Position numbers and translations under genes: made by a program. Shown here one piece after another: positions 25,388 to 34,209 of a stretch of 64,000 nt of DNA. Every line of letters begins with the position of its first letter. Position 1 is the stretch's first letter. Source of the stretch: 2-02-FULL-55-14 sp964473365 (lineage in GTDB: Bacteria > Bacteroidota > Ignavibacteria > UBA10030); contig CAYYOV010000004.1 of the NCBI GenBank assembly GCA_964473365.1, forward strand, positions 1-64,000, given 5' to 3'. The notes beneath the pieces were generated by a model that was given only the letters and a program-made list of their open reading frames with translations, searched no databases and was not told where the DNA came from.

Positions 25388-26704
25388 ATGGCCGACGACC
25401 TTCGCCGCGTTCTCATCATCGCGTACTATTTCCCGCCGTTCGGCCTGAGCGGCGTGCAACGAACGGCGAAATTCGCCAAGTACCTGAGCCGGTACGGATG
25501 GGAGCCGACCGTCCTGACCGTCGAACCGGGCGGATACTTTGCGTTCGACGAATCGCTCCTTCGGGAGGTCGAAGAGGCGGGTGTGCGGATCGTGCGGACG
25601 CCTTCGGTCGACGCCAACCGGTTGTTCAAGAAGAAGCGGGTCGTTAAGATGCCGTCGGAGTTCATCAGAAAGGTCGCCGGCGCGATCGGAGATTTCTTCT
25701 TCATCCCCGACACGAAGCTGGGTTGGCGCAAACGGGCGGTCGCCGCCGCAATGGCGGTCACGTCAGAAACGAGGTTCGACGCGATCCTCGCCACCGCGCC
25801 ACCCCAGACGGATTTTCTCATCGGCATGGACCTGAAACGCCGGACGGGCATTCCGCTCCTCCTTGACTACCGCGACGCCTGGTTGGAATATCCGTTCAAG
25901 ACCTGGCCTACGCCGCTCCACACATGGTTGCACCGCAGACTGGAGCGACGGGTACTCCACGCATCGAACGCCGTCGTGACGACCCATCGTCGGGTGAAGG
26001 AAAGCATTCTCCGGCGGCATCGGATGCTGCACTACCACGACGTCACGCTCGTACCCCAGGGTTTCGACGCCGAGGATTTTCGCGGGACCGTGCGGCGCGC
26101 CGGGGCCGTCGGCAGGATGCGCATCGCTCACGCCGGGACCTTCTACGGCCGCCGGAGCCCTGACGTCTTCCTTCGCGCGCTCCAATCGCTCCTGGCCGCC
26201 CGTCCCGACCTGCGACCACGTTTTGACGTTCGTTTTGTCGGCGCACAACGGTCGCAGGACCTGAGGCTCGTCAAGAAGCTCGGCCTCGATGATGTTGTCA
26301 CGTTCGAGGGATATCTCGAACACCGCGCATGCGTCCAACTCCTCAGGGGTTCTGACGTGCTTTGGTACGTCGTCGATAACGACATGCAGTCACCGGGCAA
26401 ACTGTACGAATACTTCGGGACGGGTCGGCCGATCCTCGCTTCCGTCGTCGACGGATACACACGGCAGGAGATCCTCGAATCCGGCGCCGCCGTCTGCGTT
26501 CCGCTGACGGACGTGGCATCGCACGAACGGGCGTTACTCGATCTTCTCGGCCGATTCGACGCTGGGACGTTGCCTTCCATCCCTGCGAAGTTCATTGAAC
26601 GCTACGATCGATTCAAGCTGACGGGACTCATGGCGCGTCAACTGGAATCACTGCTGGAACACGACCGGCCGGAGATCCGCCGCGTCGATGAGGATCGATC
26701 ATGA
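25388..26704 (+). CDS. Glycosyltransferase, GT4-like (GT-B fold)
   Basis: Probable sugar transferase for cell-surface polysaccharide. The N-terminal GT-B half begins VLIIAYYFPPFGLSGVQRTAK with the usual Gly-rich loop. The C-terminal half has IAHAGTFYGRRSPDVFL, VRFVGAQ and a nucleotide-binding end, SPGKLYEYFGTGRPILASV. 438 aa. Donor and acceptor are not predictable. It overlaps purD by four bases (ATGA), so it is co-translated with purine genes rather than grouped with a sugar cluster. Confidence 0.85.
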   Translation: MADDLRRVLIIAYYFPPFGLSGVQRTAKFAKYLSRYGWEPTVLTVEPGGYFAFDESLLREVEEAGVRIVRTPSVDANRLFKKKRVVKMPSEFIRKVAGAIGDFFFIPDTKLGWRKRAVAAAMAVTSETRFDAILATAPPQTDFLIGMDLKRRTGIPLLLDYRDAWLEYPFKTWPTPLHTWLHRRLERRVLHASNAVVTTHRRVKESILRRHRMLHYHDVTLVPQGFDAEDFRGTVRRAGAVGRMRIAHAGTFYGRRSPDVFLRALQSLLAARPDLRPRFDVRFVGAQRSQDLRLVKKLGLDDVVTFEGYLEHRACVQLLRGSDVLWYVVDNDMQSPGKLYEYFGTGRPILASVVDGYTRQEILESGAAVCVPLTDVASHERALLDLLGRFDAGTLPSIPAKFIERYDRFKLTGLMARQLESLLEHDRPEIRRVDEDRS

Positions 26705-27981
26705 AGATACTGGTCGTCGGCTCGGGTGGTCGGGAGCACGCGATCGTGAGATCGTTGCGTCGCAGTCAGCATGTTTCCAAGATCTGGTGTGCTCCGGGGA
26801 ATGCCGGCATTGCGCAGGACGCCGAATGCGTTCCGATCAAGGCCGACGACCTGAATGGACTTCTGCGCTTCGCGCGGGAGCAGGCGGTGTCGCTGACCGT
26901 GGTCGGACCGGAGCAGCCGCTCGTGCTCGGCATCGTCGACCTCTTCCGCTCGGAAGGCCTCACGATTTTCGGTCCTACGAAATCGGCAGCCCTGCTCGAG
27001 GGGAGCAAAGGATTCTCGAAAGCCTTCATGCAACGGCACGGCATCCCGACGGCACGATTCGGGACGTTTGGGAAAGATGATGCCGCCGCCGCAGAGGCGT
27101 TCATCAAGGTCATGCAACCGCCGATGGTGGTCAAGGCCGATGGGTTGGCGGCTGGCAAGGGCGTCGTCATTTGCCAGACCCGGGATGAAGCGTTCGAAGC
27201 TGTGCGTTCGATGCTTTCGGGCGAAGCGTTCGGATCTTCGGGCGAACGCGTGGTGGTGGAGGAGTTTCTGACGGGCGAAGAACTGTCGGTGTTCGTCGTG
27301 ACCGACGGCGATCGGTCTGTGATGCTCGCTCCAGCTCAGGACCACAAACGCATTTTCGACAATGATCGGGGCAAGAACACCGGAGGCATGGGCGCGTATG
27401 CTCCGGCTCCGCTGGGAACGCCCCAGCTGCTCGAGCGCGTCCAACGTGAGGTCGTGGAGCCGACGTTGCGGGGTATGCGGTCCGAAGGAGCACCGTACAC
27501 GGGTTGTCTGTACATCGGTCTCATGATCACTCCGAGCGGACCTTCCGTGCTGGAATACAACTGCCGGTTCGGAGATCCGGAGACACAGGTCGTCCTGCCG
27601 CTCGTGGCAACCGACGTGGCAGAGTTGTTTGTAGGGGCGGCGTCGAACCAGCTCCAGCCATCCGACGTGCGTCTCGCCAACGCCTCTGCCGTGTGCGTCG
27701 TCCTCGCATCGGCAGGATATCCCGATACGGTCGAGACCGGCAAGGAGATCTCAGGCCTCCAGATCCTTGATGGGAGGGAAGATGTTGTGGTATATCACGC
27801 GGGGACAAAGGTCGTTGAGGGAAAGGTCGTGACGGCCGGCGGGCGCGTCCTTGGGATCACGGCCGTTGGTGCTTCGAATGACCTTGCCGCGACGATCAGG
27901 ACAGCCTACGAGGCAGTGCGGAAAGTCCGCTTTGATGGAATGCAGTATCGGACCGACATCGGGTCAAAAGGAGTTCGCTAA
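26701..27981 (+). CDS. purD: Phosphoribosylamine-glycine ligase (GAR synthetase)
   Basis: ATP-grasp enzyme joining phosphoribosylamine and glycine in de novo purine synthesis. Diagnostic stretches are KILVVGSGGREHAIVRSL, WCAPGNAGIAQDAE, VVKADGLAAGKGVVIC, MLAPAQDHKRIFDND and CRFGDPETQVVLPLV. 426 aa, full length. The start overlaps the glycosyltransferase stop (ATGA). Together with guaB 2.4 kb upstream it gives this run a purine flavour. Confidence 0.97.
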   Translation: MKILVVGSGGREHAIVRSLRRSQHVSKIWCAPGNAGIAQDAECVPIKADDLNGLLRFAREQAVSLTVVGPEQPLVLGIVDLFRSEGLTIFGPTKSAALLEGSKGFSKAFMQRHGIPTARFGTFGKDDAAAAEAFIKVMQPPMVVKADGLAAGKGVVICQTRDEAFEAVRSMLSGEAFGSSGERVVVEEFLTGEELSVFVVTDGDRSVMLAPAQDHKRIFDNDRGKNTGGMGAYAPAPLGTPQLLERVQREVVEPTLRGMRSEGAPYTGCLYIGLMITPSGPSVLEYNCRFGDPETQVVLPLVATDVAELFVGAASNQLQPSDVRLANASAVCVVLASAGYPDTVETGKEISGLQILDGREDVVVYHAGTKVVEGKVVTAGGRVLGITAVGASNDLAATIRTAYEAVRKVRFDGMQYRTDIGSKGVR

Positions 27982-28055
27982 GGACTACGCCGTCGGAACC
28001 GTGACGGGGTCCCGGCGTTTGCTGACCGTCGCTCACACTTTTTCGTGAAACGAAC

Positions 28056-28982
28056 ATGAAGATCCTCATAACTGGCGGTGCCGGGTTCATTGCTTCGAAT
28101 GTGGCCGACGCGTATCTGGAGGCCGGACACGACGTGACGATCCTGGACGATCTTTCAAGCGGACGGAGGGAGAACATTCCGTCCGGTGCGCGCTTTCATC
28201 AAATGGACCTCCGGGATCCGGCGGTGGGTGACCTGCTCGCCGAAGAGCGATTCGAGGTCATCAATCACCACGCCGCGCAGATGGACGTTCGCCGATCCGT
28301 GGCCGACCCGTCGTTCGACGCCTCGGTCAACGTGCTCGGCTTCCTGAACGTCATGGAGGCGGCCCGACGCAGCGGTGTCCGGAAGATCATCTTTGCTTCG
28401 ACGGGCGGAGCGATCTACGGCGAACAAGACTACTTCCCGGCCGATGAAGAACATCCACTGCGCCCGCTCTCGCCGTACGGCATCACCAAATTGACGACGG
28501 AGAAGTATCTCTACTTCTATCGTTCGGTCTACGGCATTGATTCTGTCATCCTGCGCTACGCCAACATCTACGGCCCGCGCCAGAACCCCCACGGCGAGGC
28601 GGGCGTCATCGCCATCTTTGCGACGCGCCTGATCCGCCGTGAACCGACCGTCATCAACGGCGACGGGAAGCAGACCCGGGACTATGTCTTTGTCGGCGAC
28701 GTCGTCCAGGCCAATGTTCACGCGCTTGGATTCCAGGGCTCGGACATCTTTAACGTGGGGACGGGCATCGAACATGACGTGAACTTCTTGTTCCGTGAAT
28801 TGGCGAAGACATTGCGGCCAGATGCTCCGGAGACCCATGGACCCGCCAAGGCCGGCGAACAGATGCGGAGCGTCATCACCTCCGAGAAGATGTTCCGGAC
28901 GTTCGGATGGCGCCCGCGCACGACTCTCGAAGATGGCCTGCGACAAACGGCCGATTGGTTCCGACGGCACACGAAGCTGTGA
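28056..28982 (+). CDS. NAD-dependent epimerase/dehydratase (UDP-glucose 4-epimerase-like)
   Basis: Extended short-chain dehydrogenase acting on a nucleotide sugar. The NAD site is ITGGAGFIASNVADAYL, the catalytic Ser/Thr region FASTGGAIYGE and the YxxxK pair in YGITKLTTEKYL. The late block NIYGPRQNPHGEAGVIAIF is typical of GalE/WbpP-like enzymes. 308 aa is short for GalE and common in archaeal-type 4-epimerases. Its stop overlaps the GTG of meaB by four bases. The substrate is uncertain. Confidence 0.87.
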   Translation: MKILITGGAGFIASNVADAYLEAGHDVTILDDLSSGRRENIPSGARFHQMDLRDPAVGDLLAEERFEVINHHAAQMDVRRSVADPSFDASVNVLGFLNVMEAARRSGVRKIIFASTGGAIYGEQDYFPADEEHPLRPLSPYGITKLTTEKYLYFYRSVYGIDSVILRYANIYGPRQNPHGEAGVIAIFATRLIRREPTVINGDGKQTRDYVFVGDVVQANVHALGFQGSDIFNVGTGIEHDVNFLFRELAKTLRPDAPETHGPAKAGEQMRSVITSEKMFRTFGWRPRTTLEDGLRQTADWFRRHTKL

Positions 28983-29956
28983 ACTCCGCCACGCGCATAC
29001 TGATCGACGGCATTCTGGCTGGTGAGCGGCGCGCCATCGCCCGCGGGATCACGCGCATCGAAAACGAGACCGCTGATGCCCGCGAGATCCTGGCCGCGAT
29101 CTACAGTCGCGTCGGGTCAGCCTTCCGGATCGGCATCACTGGTCCTCCGGGGGCCGGCAAGAGTACCCTGACGAACAAGCTAGCCCGAGCATACAGCCAG
29201 CAGGGGAAAAAGGTCGGAATCATCGCCGTCGACCCAACGAGTCCGTTCACCGGGGGCGCATTGCTGGGCGATCGAATCAGAATGACGGACGTCGAAGTCG
29301 ATGCTGGTGTGTTCATTCGGAGCATGGCGTCGCGCGGAAGCCTCGGCGGGTTGTCGCGCAAGGCAGGTGAGGCAGCGGACATTCTCGACGCCGGCGGAAC
29401 GGATGTCATCCTCTTTGAGACGGTCGGCGTCGGTCAGTCTGAACTCGATATCGCCGGGGCAGCTGACACGACGGTCGTCGTGCTCGTTCCCGAATCGGGG
29501 GACGGTATCCAGGCGATGAAGGCCGGGTTGATGGAGATCGCCGACTTCTTCGTCCTGAACAAGGCCGACCGTCCCGGGGCCGATCAGGCGGTGATGTCGA
29601 TCAAGCTCGTTCTGGGGTTCCGTCCGCATGATGCGTCGTCGTGGATGGCGGATGTTCTGAAGACGCAGGCCAGCGAGGGTGTCGGGATCGATGCGGTGGC
29701 CGCGGAGATCGAACGCCACCGACAGCATCTGGTCGCAACCGGTGAACTAGGACGGCGGCGTACCGCCAGGCTCCGGCAACGGATCCGCGGGATCGTCGAT
29801 GAGGAGCTGCACGAAGTGTTCTGGGATCCGCAACGGACCACGATCCTCGAAGAACGGGTGGCCACACTCGCGTCAGCCGGACAGACACCGTATGATGTCG
29901 CCAAGGAACTGATCGTAGATTTTGGGAAGACCATTTCGCCGACCTTTCACCCGTAG
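28979..29956 (+). CDS. meaB: Methylmalonyl-CoA mutase-associated GTPase MeaB
   Basis: G3E-type P-loop GTPase that protects and loads B12-dependent methylmalonyl-CoA mutase. Walker A is GPPGAGKSTLTNKLA. Family blocks are FIRSMASRGSLGGLSRKAGE, LFETVGVGQSELDIAGAAD and FVLNKADRPGAD. The GTG at 28979, overlapping the epimerase stop, is preferred to the in-frame start at 28907 inside that gene (325 aa). The mutase itself is not in the window, but an acyl-CoA dehydrogenase and a carboxyltransferase follow, consistent with branched-chain or propionate catabolism. Confidence 0.94.
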   Translation: MNSATRILIDGILAGERRAIARGITRIENETADAREILAAIYSRVGSAFRIGITGPPGAGKSTLTNKLARAYSQQGKKVGIIAVDPTSPFTGGALLGDRIRMTDVEVDAGVFIRSMASRGSLGGLSRKAGEAADILDAGGTDVILFETVGVGQSELDIAGAADTTVVVLVPESGDGIQAMKAGLMEIADFFVLNKADRPGADQAVMSIKLVLGFRPHDASSWMADVLKTQASEGVGIDAVAAEIERHRQHLVATGELGRRRTARLRQRIRGIVDEELHEVFWDPQRTTILEERVATLASAGQTPYDVAKELIVDFGKTISPTFHP

Positions 29957-29964
29957 GGAGCGCT

Positions 29965-31092
29965 ATGAACGATGATCAGCGGCTGATGCGTGAAACGGTG
30001 CGGGCGTTCGCTGAGCGCGAGCTCAAACCGCATGTGATGACGTGGGACGAGGCGCAGACGTTTCCGGCTGAAGCCGTTCGGGCCATGGGACATGCGGGCT
30101 TTCTTGGAACAGTGGTCCCGGAACGATGGGGAGGCGCGGGCCTCGGCCCGTTGGACTTTATCATCGTTATGGAAGAGCTGGCTCGGGTGGACCCGTCGGT
30201 CGCGCTGACGCTTGCGGCGCACAGCGGGCTCTGTCTTCAACACCTTGTTCTCTTCGCCAACGACGACCAAGCGACACGGACCATTCCGGCGTTGGCCTCC
30301 GGCGAGAAGATCGGAGCGTGGTGCCTCACCGAACCCGGTTCCGGCAGCGATGCAAGCGGAATGCGAACGGCGGCGATCCGCGACGGGGACGCATACATAC
30401 TCTCCGGTTCGAAGGTCTTCATCACCAACGGCAGCCATGCATCGACATACGTCGTCATGGCCAAGACCGACCCGGCCTCAGGCACGAAGGGGATCAGCGC
30501 GTTCATTGTCGACCGGTCGATGCCCGGCGTGATCGTCGGGAAGAAAGAGAACAAGCTCGGCATGCGTGCGAGCGACACCGTGCAAATGACCTTCGACCAG
30601 GTGCGCGTGCCTGCGGCCAATCTGTTGGGGAAAGAAGGGGAGGGATTCACTCAGGCATTGACAGTGCTCGACAGCGGACGCATCGGCATCGCCGCGCTCT
30701 CGGTGGGCCTTGCGCAGGGGGCTCTTGACGCGGCCCTTCGGTACGCGCGCGAGCGGCAGCAATTTGGCAAGCCGTTGGCGGACCATCAGGGCATTCAATT
30801 CTACCTGGCAGGCATGGCGACAGAGCTGGCCGCTGCCCGCCTCCTGACCGTGGACGCAGCCGACCGGAAGACGCGCGGCGAGTCTGTGACCATCGCTGCC
30901 GCGGAGGCGAAGTACTTTGCATCCGAGGCCGCTCAGCGGATCGCGACGACCGCTGTACAGATCCACGGTGGGTACGGGTTCACGAAGGACTATCCGGTCG
31001 AAAAGTTCTACCGCGATGCAAAACTGCTGACCATTGGAGAAGGGACATCGGAAGTGCAGAAGATGGTCATTGCAAAGAACCTCCTCCGCTGA
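29965..31092 (+). CDS. Acyl-CoA dehydrogenase, short/medium-chain type
   Basis: FAD-dependent alpha,beta-dehydrogenase of acyl-CoA. Signature blocks are WCLTEPGSGSDASGM, VFITNGSHASTYVV, RIGIAALSVGLAQGALDAAL and QIHGGYGFTKDYPVEKFYRD. The catalytic Glu is kept in TIGEGTSEVQK; in isovaleryl-CoA dehydrogenase that position is not Glu, which argues for a straight short-chain (butyryl-like) substrate. 375 aa. It starts eight bases after meaB. Only the chain-length class is inferred. Confidence 0.92.
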   Translation: MNDDQRLMRETVRAFAERELKPHVMTWDEAQTFPAEAVRAMGHAGFLGTVVPERWGGAGLGPLDFIIVMEELARVDPSVALTLAAHSGLCLQHLVLFANDDQATRTIPALASGEKIGAWCLTEPGSGSDASGMRTAAIRDGDAYILSGSKVFITNGSHASTYVVMAKTDPASGTKGISAFIVDRSMPGVIVGKKENKLGMRASDTVQMTFDQVRVPAANLLGKEGEGFTQALTVLDSGRIGIAALSVGLAQGALDAALRYARERQQFGKPLADHQGIQFYLAGMATELAAARLLTVDAADRKTRGESVTIAAAEAKYFASEAAQRIATTAVQIHGGYGFTKDYPVEKFYRDAKLLTIGEGTSEVQKMVIAKNLLR

Positions 31093-31111
31093 TCGCGAGC
31101 GAAAGGCCCTC

Positions 31112-34100
31112 ATGACCCGCGAATCACGGAGCGCGCTGGTCGGATCGCTGTTCGTCGTGTCCGGCTCGCTTGGTCTCATCTACCAGGTCGCTTGGTTCAA
31201 GTACCTCTCGTTGTTCCTCGGCAACACCACCCACGCGCAAACGATCGTCTTGGCCACGTTCATGGGCGGACTAGCGATCGGTGCGACGCTCTGGGGTCGC
31301 CGGGCTGACCGCGCGCAACGCCCCCTCGCCCTCTATGGCTGGCTCGAGCTGACCATCGGCATCTACTGCTTGCTGTATCCCGCGATCCAAACCCTCCTGC
31401 GAGGCGCGTTTGTTGCGACCGTTCGCGATGCCGGGTGGCCCTCGGGTGGTTCGACCGTGCTTGCCCTCAAGCTCATCATCAGTCTGGCCACGCTGCTTCC
31501 CCCGACCATCCTGATGGGAGGCACGCTCCCCGTGCTCGTTCGGTACCTCACTCGCACGATGCGCGATGCAGGATCGAACATTGCCGTCCTCTATTTCCTC
31601 AATAGCTTCGGCGCAGTGGTGGGTTCGCTCCTGGCCGGATTCTTCTTTGTCCGCCTTATCGGTCTCGAGGCCACCGTACTCTCGGCAGGCGGGGCGAACG
31701 TCATCGTGGGGGTGATAGCCCTCCTCGTTGCACGCCGAACCGCCGTCGACAGTACCTCCGAACCATCAGCTGAAACATCAGTCGACGATGAGCCGACCAC
31801 GACACCTGTGTTCACGTCGACCCAGGTGCGATTGGCCGTGATCGTCGCAGGTGTGTCGGGTTTCAGCGCGATGGTGTATGAAGTGGCCTGGGTGCGGATG
31901 TTGATCCCGGTACTTGGCTCCTCGACCTATTCGTTCACGCTCATGCTGGTCGCGTTCATCTCCGGCATTACGGCGGGAAGTGCGATCGTCGCACGGTTCA
32001 TTTCCCGCTCGTCGCGGCTCGTCTTGTGGTTGGCCGCCTCCCAGGCCGGGGTCGCGGGTTCGATGCTCGCGGTCCTCCCACTCTACGGCCTGGTCCCCTA
32101 CATTTTCTGGTGGACGGCCCATCTGCTCGATCGGTCCGAGGCATCCTATCCACTCTTTCTTGCTCTGCAATTCCTGTTCGGATTCATCCTACTCGTCATT
32201 CCCACGGTCTTCATGGGCATGGGCCTGCCGGTCGCCGCGCGTATCGCGTCCCGCCGCGTCGACAGCGTCGGGACGTCGGTCGGCTTGGTCTTCAGCGTGA
32301 ATACGGTCGGAACCGTCCTGGGGACGATCGCCGCCGGGATGTGGTTCTTCCCAGCGGTCGGGGTAAAGCACACCGTCGAGATCGCAGTGCTCGTGAATAC
32401 ACTGGCGGCTGCCTCTGTGTTGTGGTGGGGGGGAGCGCTCGCTCCGCGCGTTGCACGGTTTGCTGCGAGTGGCGTCGTCGTGGTTGCAGGCCTGGCACTT
32501 GCACTCTCACCTTCGTGGAGCCAGGCCACGACCCTCTCGGGGGTGTTTCGCTACATCAACAAGAATATCGATCCACCGTCGAGCTACGATGAGTTCGTGC
32601 GACGGTTCAGTCCGTCATCAGTCCCGTTCTACCGGGAGGGCCCGACGGCCACGGTCGGTGTCATCGAGACGCCGGCAGCCGGAGGCGTTCAGAAGGTCCT
32701 CATCATCAACGGCAAGCCCGATGCGTCGTCCGTTACCGACCTGCCGACGCAGGTGCTCCTGGCCGAACTGCCGATGGTCTTGCACGAAGATCCGAAGCGA
32801 GCGCTCGTTATCGGCCTGGGCAGCGGGGTGACGGCCGGGAGCTTGCTGCGGCATCCGGTCGAGCGAGTGGACTGCGTCGAGATCTCGCCGGAGGTCGTTG
32901 ACGCTTCGGAAGAGTTCGCCGCGACGAGCGGACGTCCGACAACGGATCCACGCTTCCATCTGACCGTCGACGATGCTTTGACCATGCTCCAGGTGACAGA
33001 CCGAACGTATGATGTGATCGTCAGCGAACCCTCGAATCCGTGGATCGCCGGGATCGGAAGTCTGTACACGACCGAATTTTTCGCGCTCTGCCGAAGCCGG
33101 CTCACGCCAGGCGGTTTGATGGTGCAATGGTTCCACTTGTACGAGATGGATGATGAGATGTTCCGGCTTGTCCTGCGGACGTTCCGGTCCGCGTTCCCGC
33201 ATGTCTCGGTCTGGTCCCCGTTGTCGACAGACGTCATCCTCATCGGGTCGGACCGCGTCGTCGAGCCGAACGATGGCAGGTTGGCCGATCTCTGGTCTCA
33301 GCCATCCGTCAGAGCTGATTTTCGACGTATCGGCATCCAACAGCCGGGGACGATCTACACCCTGCAAATGATGGGCGACGAGCCGGTCCGGCGGTATTCG
33401 GACGAGGGGCCGCTGAACACCGAAGACCTGCCGCTGTTGGAATACGGAGCGCCTCGGGCCTTCTTCGTCAATCGAGGGGTGAAGGGGCTGGAGCCTCTTG
33501 ATCAACGGCTGCACGGCGGCGATCGCTCGATCGCGTTGCAGCGCCGGTGGATTGATCATCCGTTCACCGATGCCGAACTTGACGACGCCGCTGCCTGGCA
33601 TTCCGACCCTGTGCGCGGCACACCCGCGCTGGCGTACCAGTTTCTGTCGGAATTGTATCGTCGCCGACCGCGCGATCCGGAGCTGATCGGCCGGTTCGCA
33701 GACATTGCGGGCCGTGTCGGGAATCTGGAAGAGAGTCTACGCCTCTTGCGAACGCGCGTGGAACTCTTTCCTCGTGATCCGGACGCTCTCGAAACCCTGG
33801 CGTGGCGGCTGTTCGACGCCGGCCGTCGCACGGCGACCTCGTTTGCTACGACATCCACGGATGAGCCGGAGCGATTGTTGCGTCGCGCGATCGAATTGCG
33901 GAAGGACACAGTCGACCGGTACCGCGTCAGGCTCGCTGACATCATGTATGCTGGGTCCCGCTTCCGCCAGGCCATGGACCAGTACGCAAGAGCGATCCAG
34001 ATCCGTGAAACGTATCGGCCCGATCCGTACATTGCGCAGGACCAGCTCTTCACGCGGCTTGCGCTGTGTCTCTACCAGGTTGGAGATCGGTCGCGTGCGG

Positions 34101-34207
34101 CCGGTTTTGCGTTGCGCGCCACGCAGCTCAACCCACAGAACGAACAGGCCCGAGACCTGGTCTTTCGTCTCTGGACCGAGGGGTCTGTCGTTTCCAAAAG
34201 CGAGTGA
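31112..34207 (+). CDS. Membrane protein fused to a spermidine-synthase-like domain, with TPR-like tail
   Basis: Large integral membrane protein of the fused-MFS/spermidine synthase type. Residues 1-480 form about a dozen hydrophobic segments starting with LVGSLFVVSGSLGLIYQVAW, a motif repeated at GVSGFSAMVYEVAW. Residues about 520-760 hold a Rossmann methyltransferase-like fold (ALVIGLGSGVTAGSLL, then VDCVEISPEVVDAS). Where true spermidine synthases carry the catalytic Asp after IIV or VIV, this one reads IVSEPSNPWIAGIG, so aminopropyl transfer is unlikely. Helical repeats resembling TPR fill the last 180 residues. 1031 aa. Start at 31112 with GAAAGG upstream. Function unknown. Confidence 0.8.
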   Translation: MTRESRSALVGSLFVVSGSLGLIYQVAWFKYLSLFLGNTTHAQTIVLATFMGGLAIGATLWGRRADRAQRPLALYGWLELTIGIYCLLYPAIQTLLRGAFVATVRDAGWPSGGSTVLALKLIISLATLLPPTILMGGTLPVLVRYLTRTMRDAGSNIAVLYFLNSFGAVVGSLLAGFFFVRLIGLEATVLSAGGANVIVGVIALLVARRTAVDSTSEPSAETSVDDEPTTTPVFTSTQVRLAVIVAGVSGFSAMVYEVAWVRMLIPVLGSSTYSFTLMLVAFISGITAGSAIVARFISRSSRLVLWLAASQAGVAGSMLAVLPLYGLVPYIFWWTAHLLDRSEASYPLFLALQFLFGFILLVIPTVFMGMGLPVAARIASRRVDSVGTSVGLVFSVNTVGTVLGTIAAGMWFFPAVGVKHTVEIAVLVNTLAAASVLWWGGALAPRVARFAASGVVVVAGLALALSPSWSQATTLSGVFRYINKNIDPPSSYDEFVRRFSPSSVPFYREGPTATVGVIETPAAGGVQKVLIINGKPDASSVTDLPTQVLLAELPMVLHEDPKRALVIGLGSGVTAGSLLRHPVERVDCVEISPEVVDASEEFAATSGRPTTDPRFHLTVDDALTMLQVTDRTYDVIVSEPSNPWIAGIGSLYTTEFFALCRSRLTPGGLMVQWFHLYEMDDEMFRLVLRTFRSAFPHVSVWSPLSTDVILIGSDRVVEPNDGRLADLWSQPSVRADFRRIGIQQPGTIYTLQMMGDEPVRRYSDEGPLNTEDLPLLEYGAPRAFFVNRGVKGLEPLDQRLHGGDRSIALQRRWIDHPFTDAELDDAAAWHSDPVRGTPALAYQFLSELYRRRPRDPELIGRFADIAGRVGNLEESLRLLRTRVELFPRDPDALETLAWRLFDAGRRTATSFATTSTDEPERLLRRAIELRKDTVDRYRVRLADIMYAGSRFRQAMDQYARAIQIRETYRPDPYIAQDQLFTRLALCLYQVGDRSRAAGFALRATQLNPQNEQARDLVFRLWTEGSVVSKSE

Positions 34208-34209
34208 AC

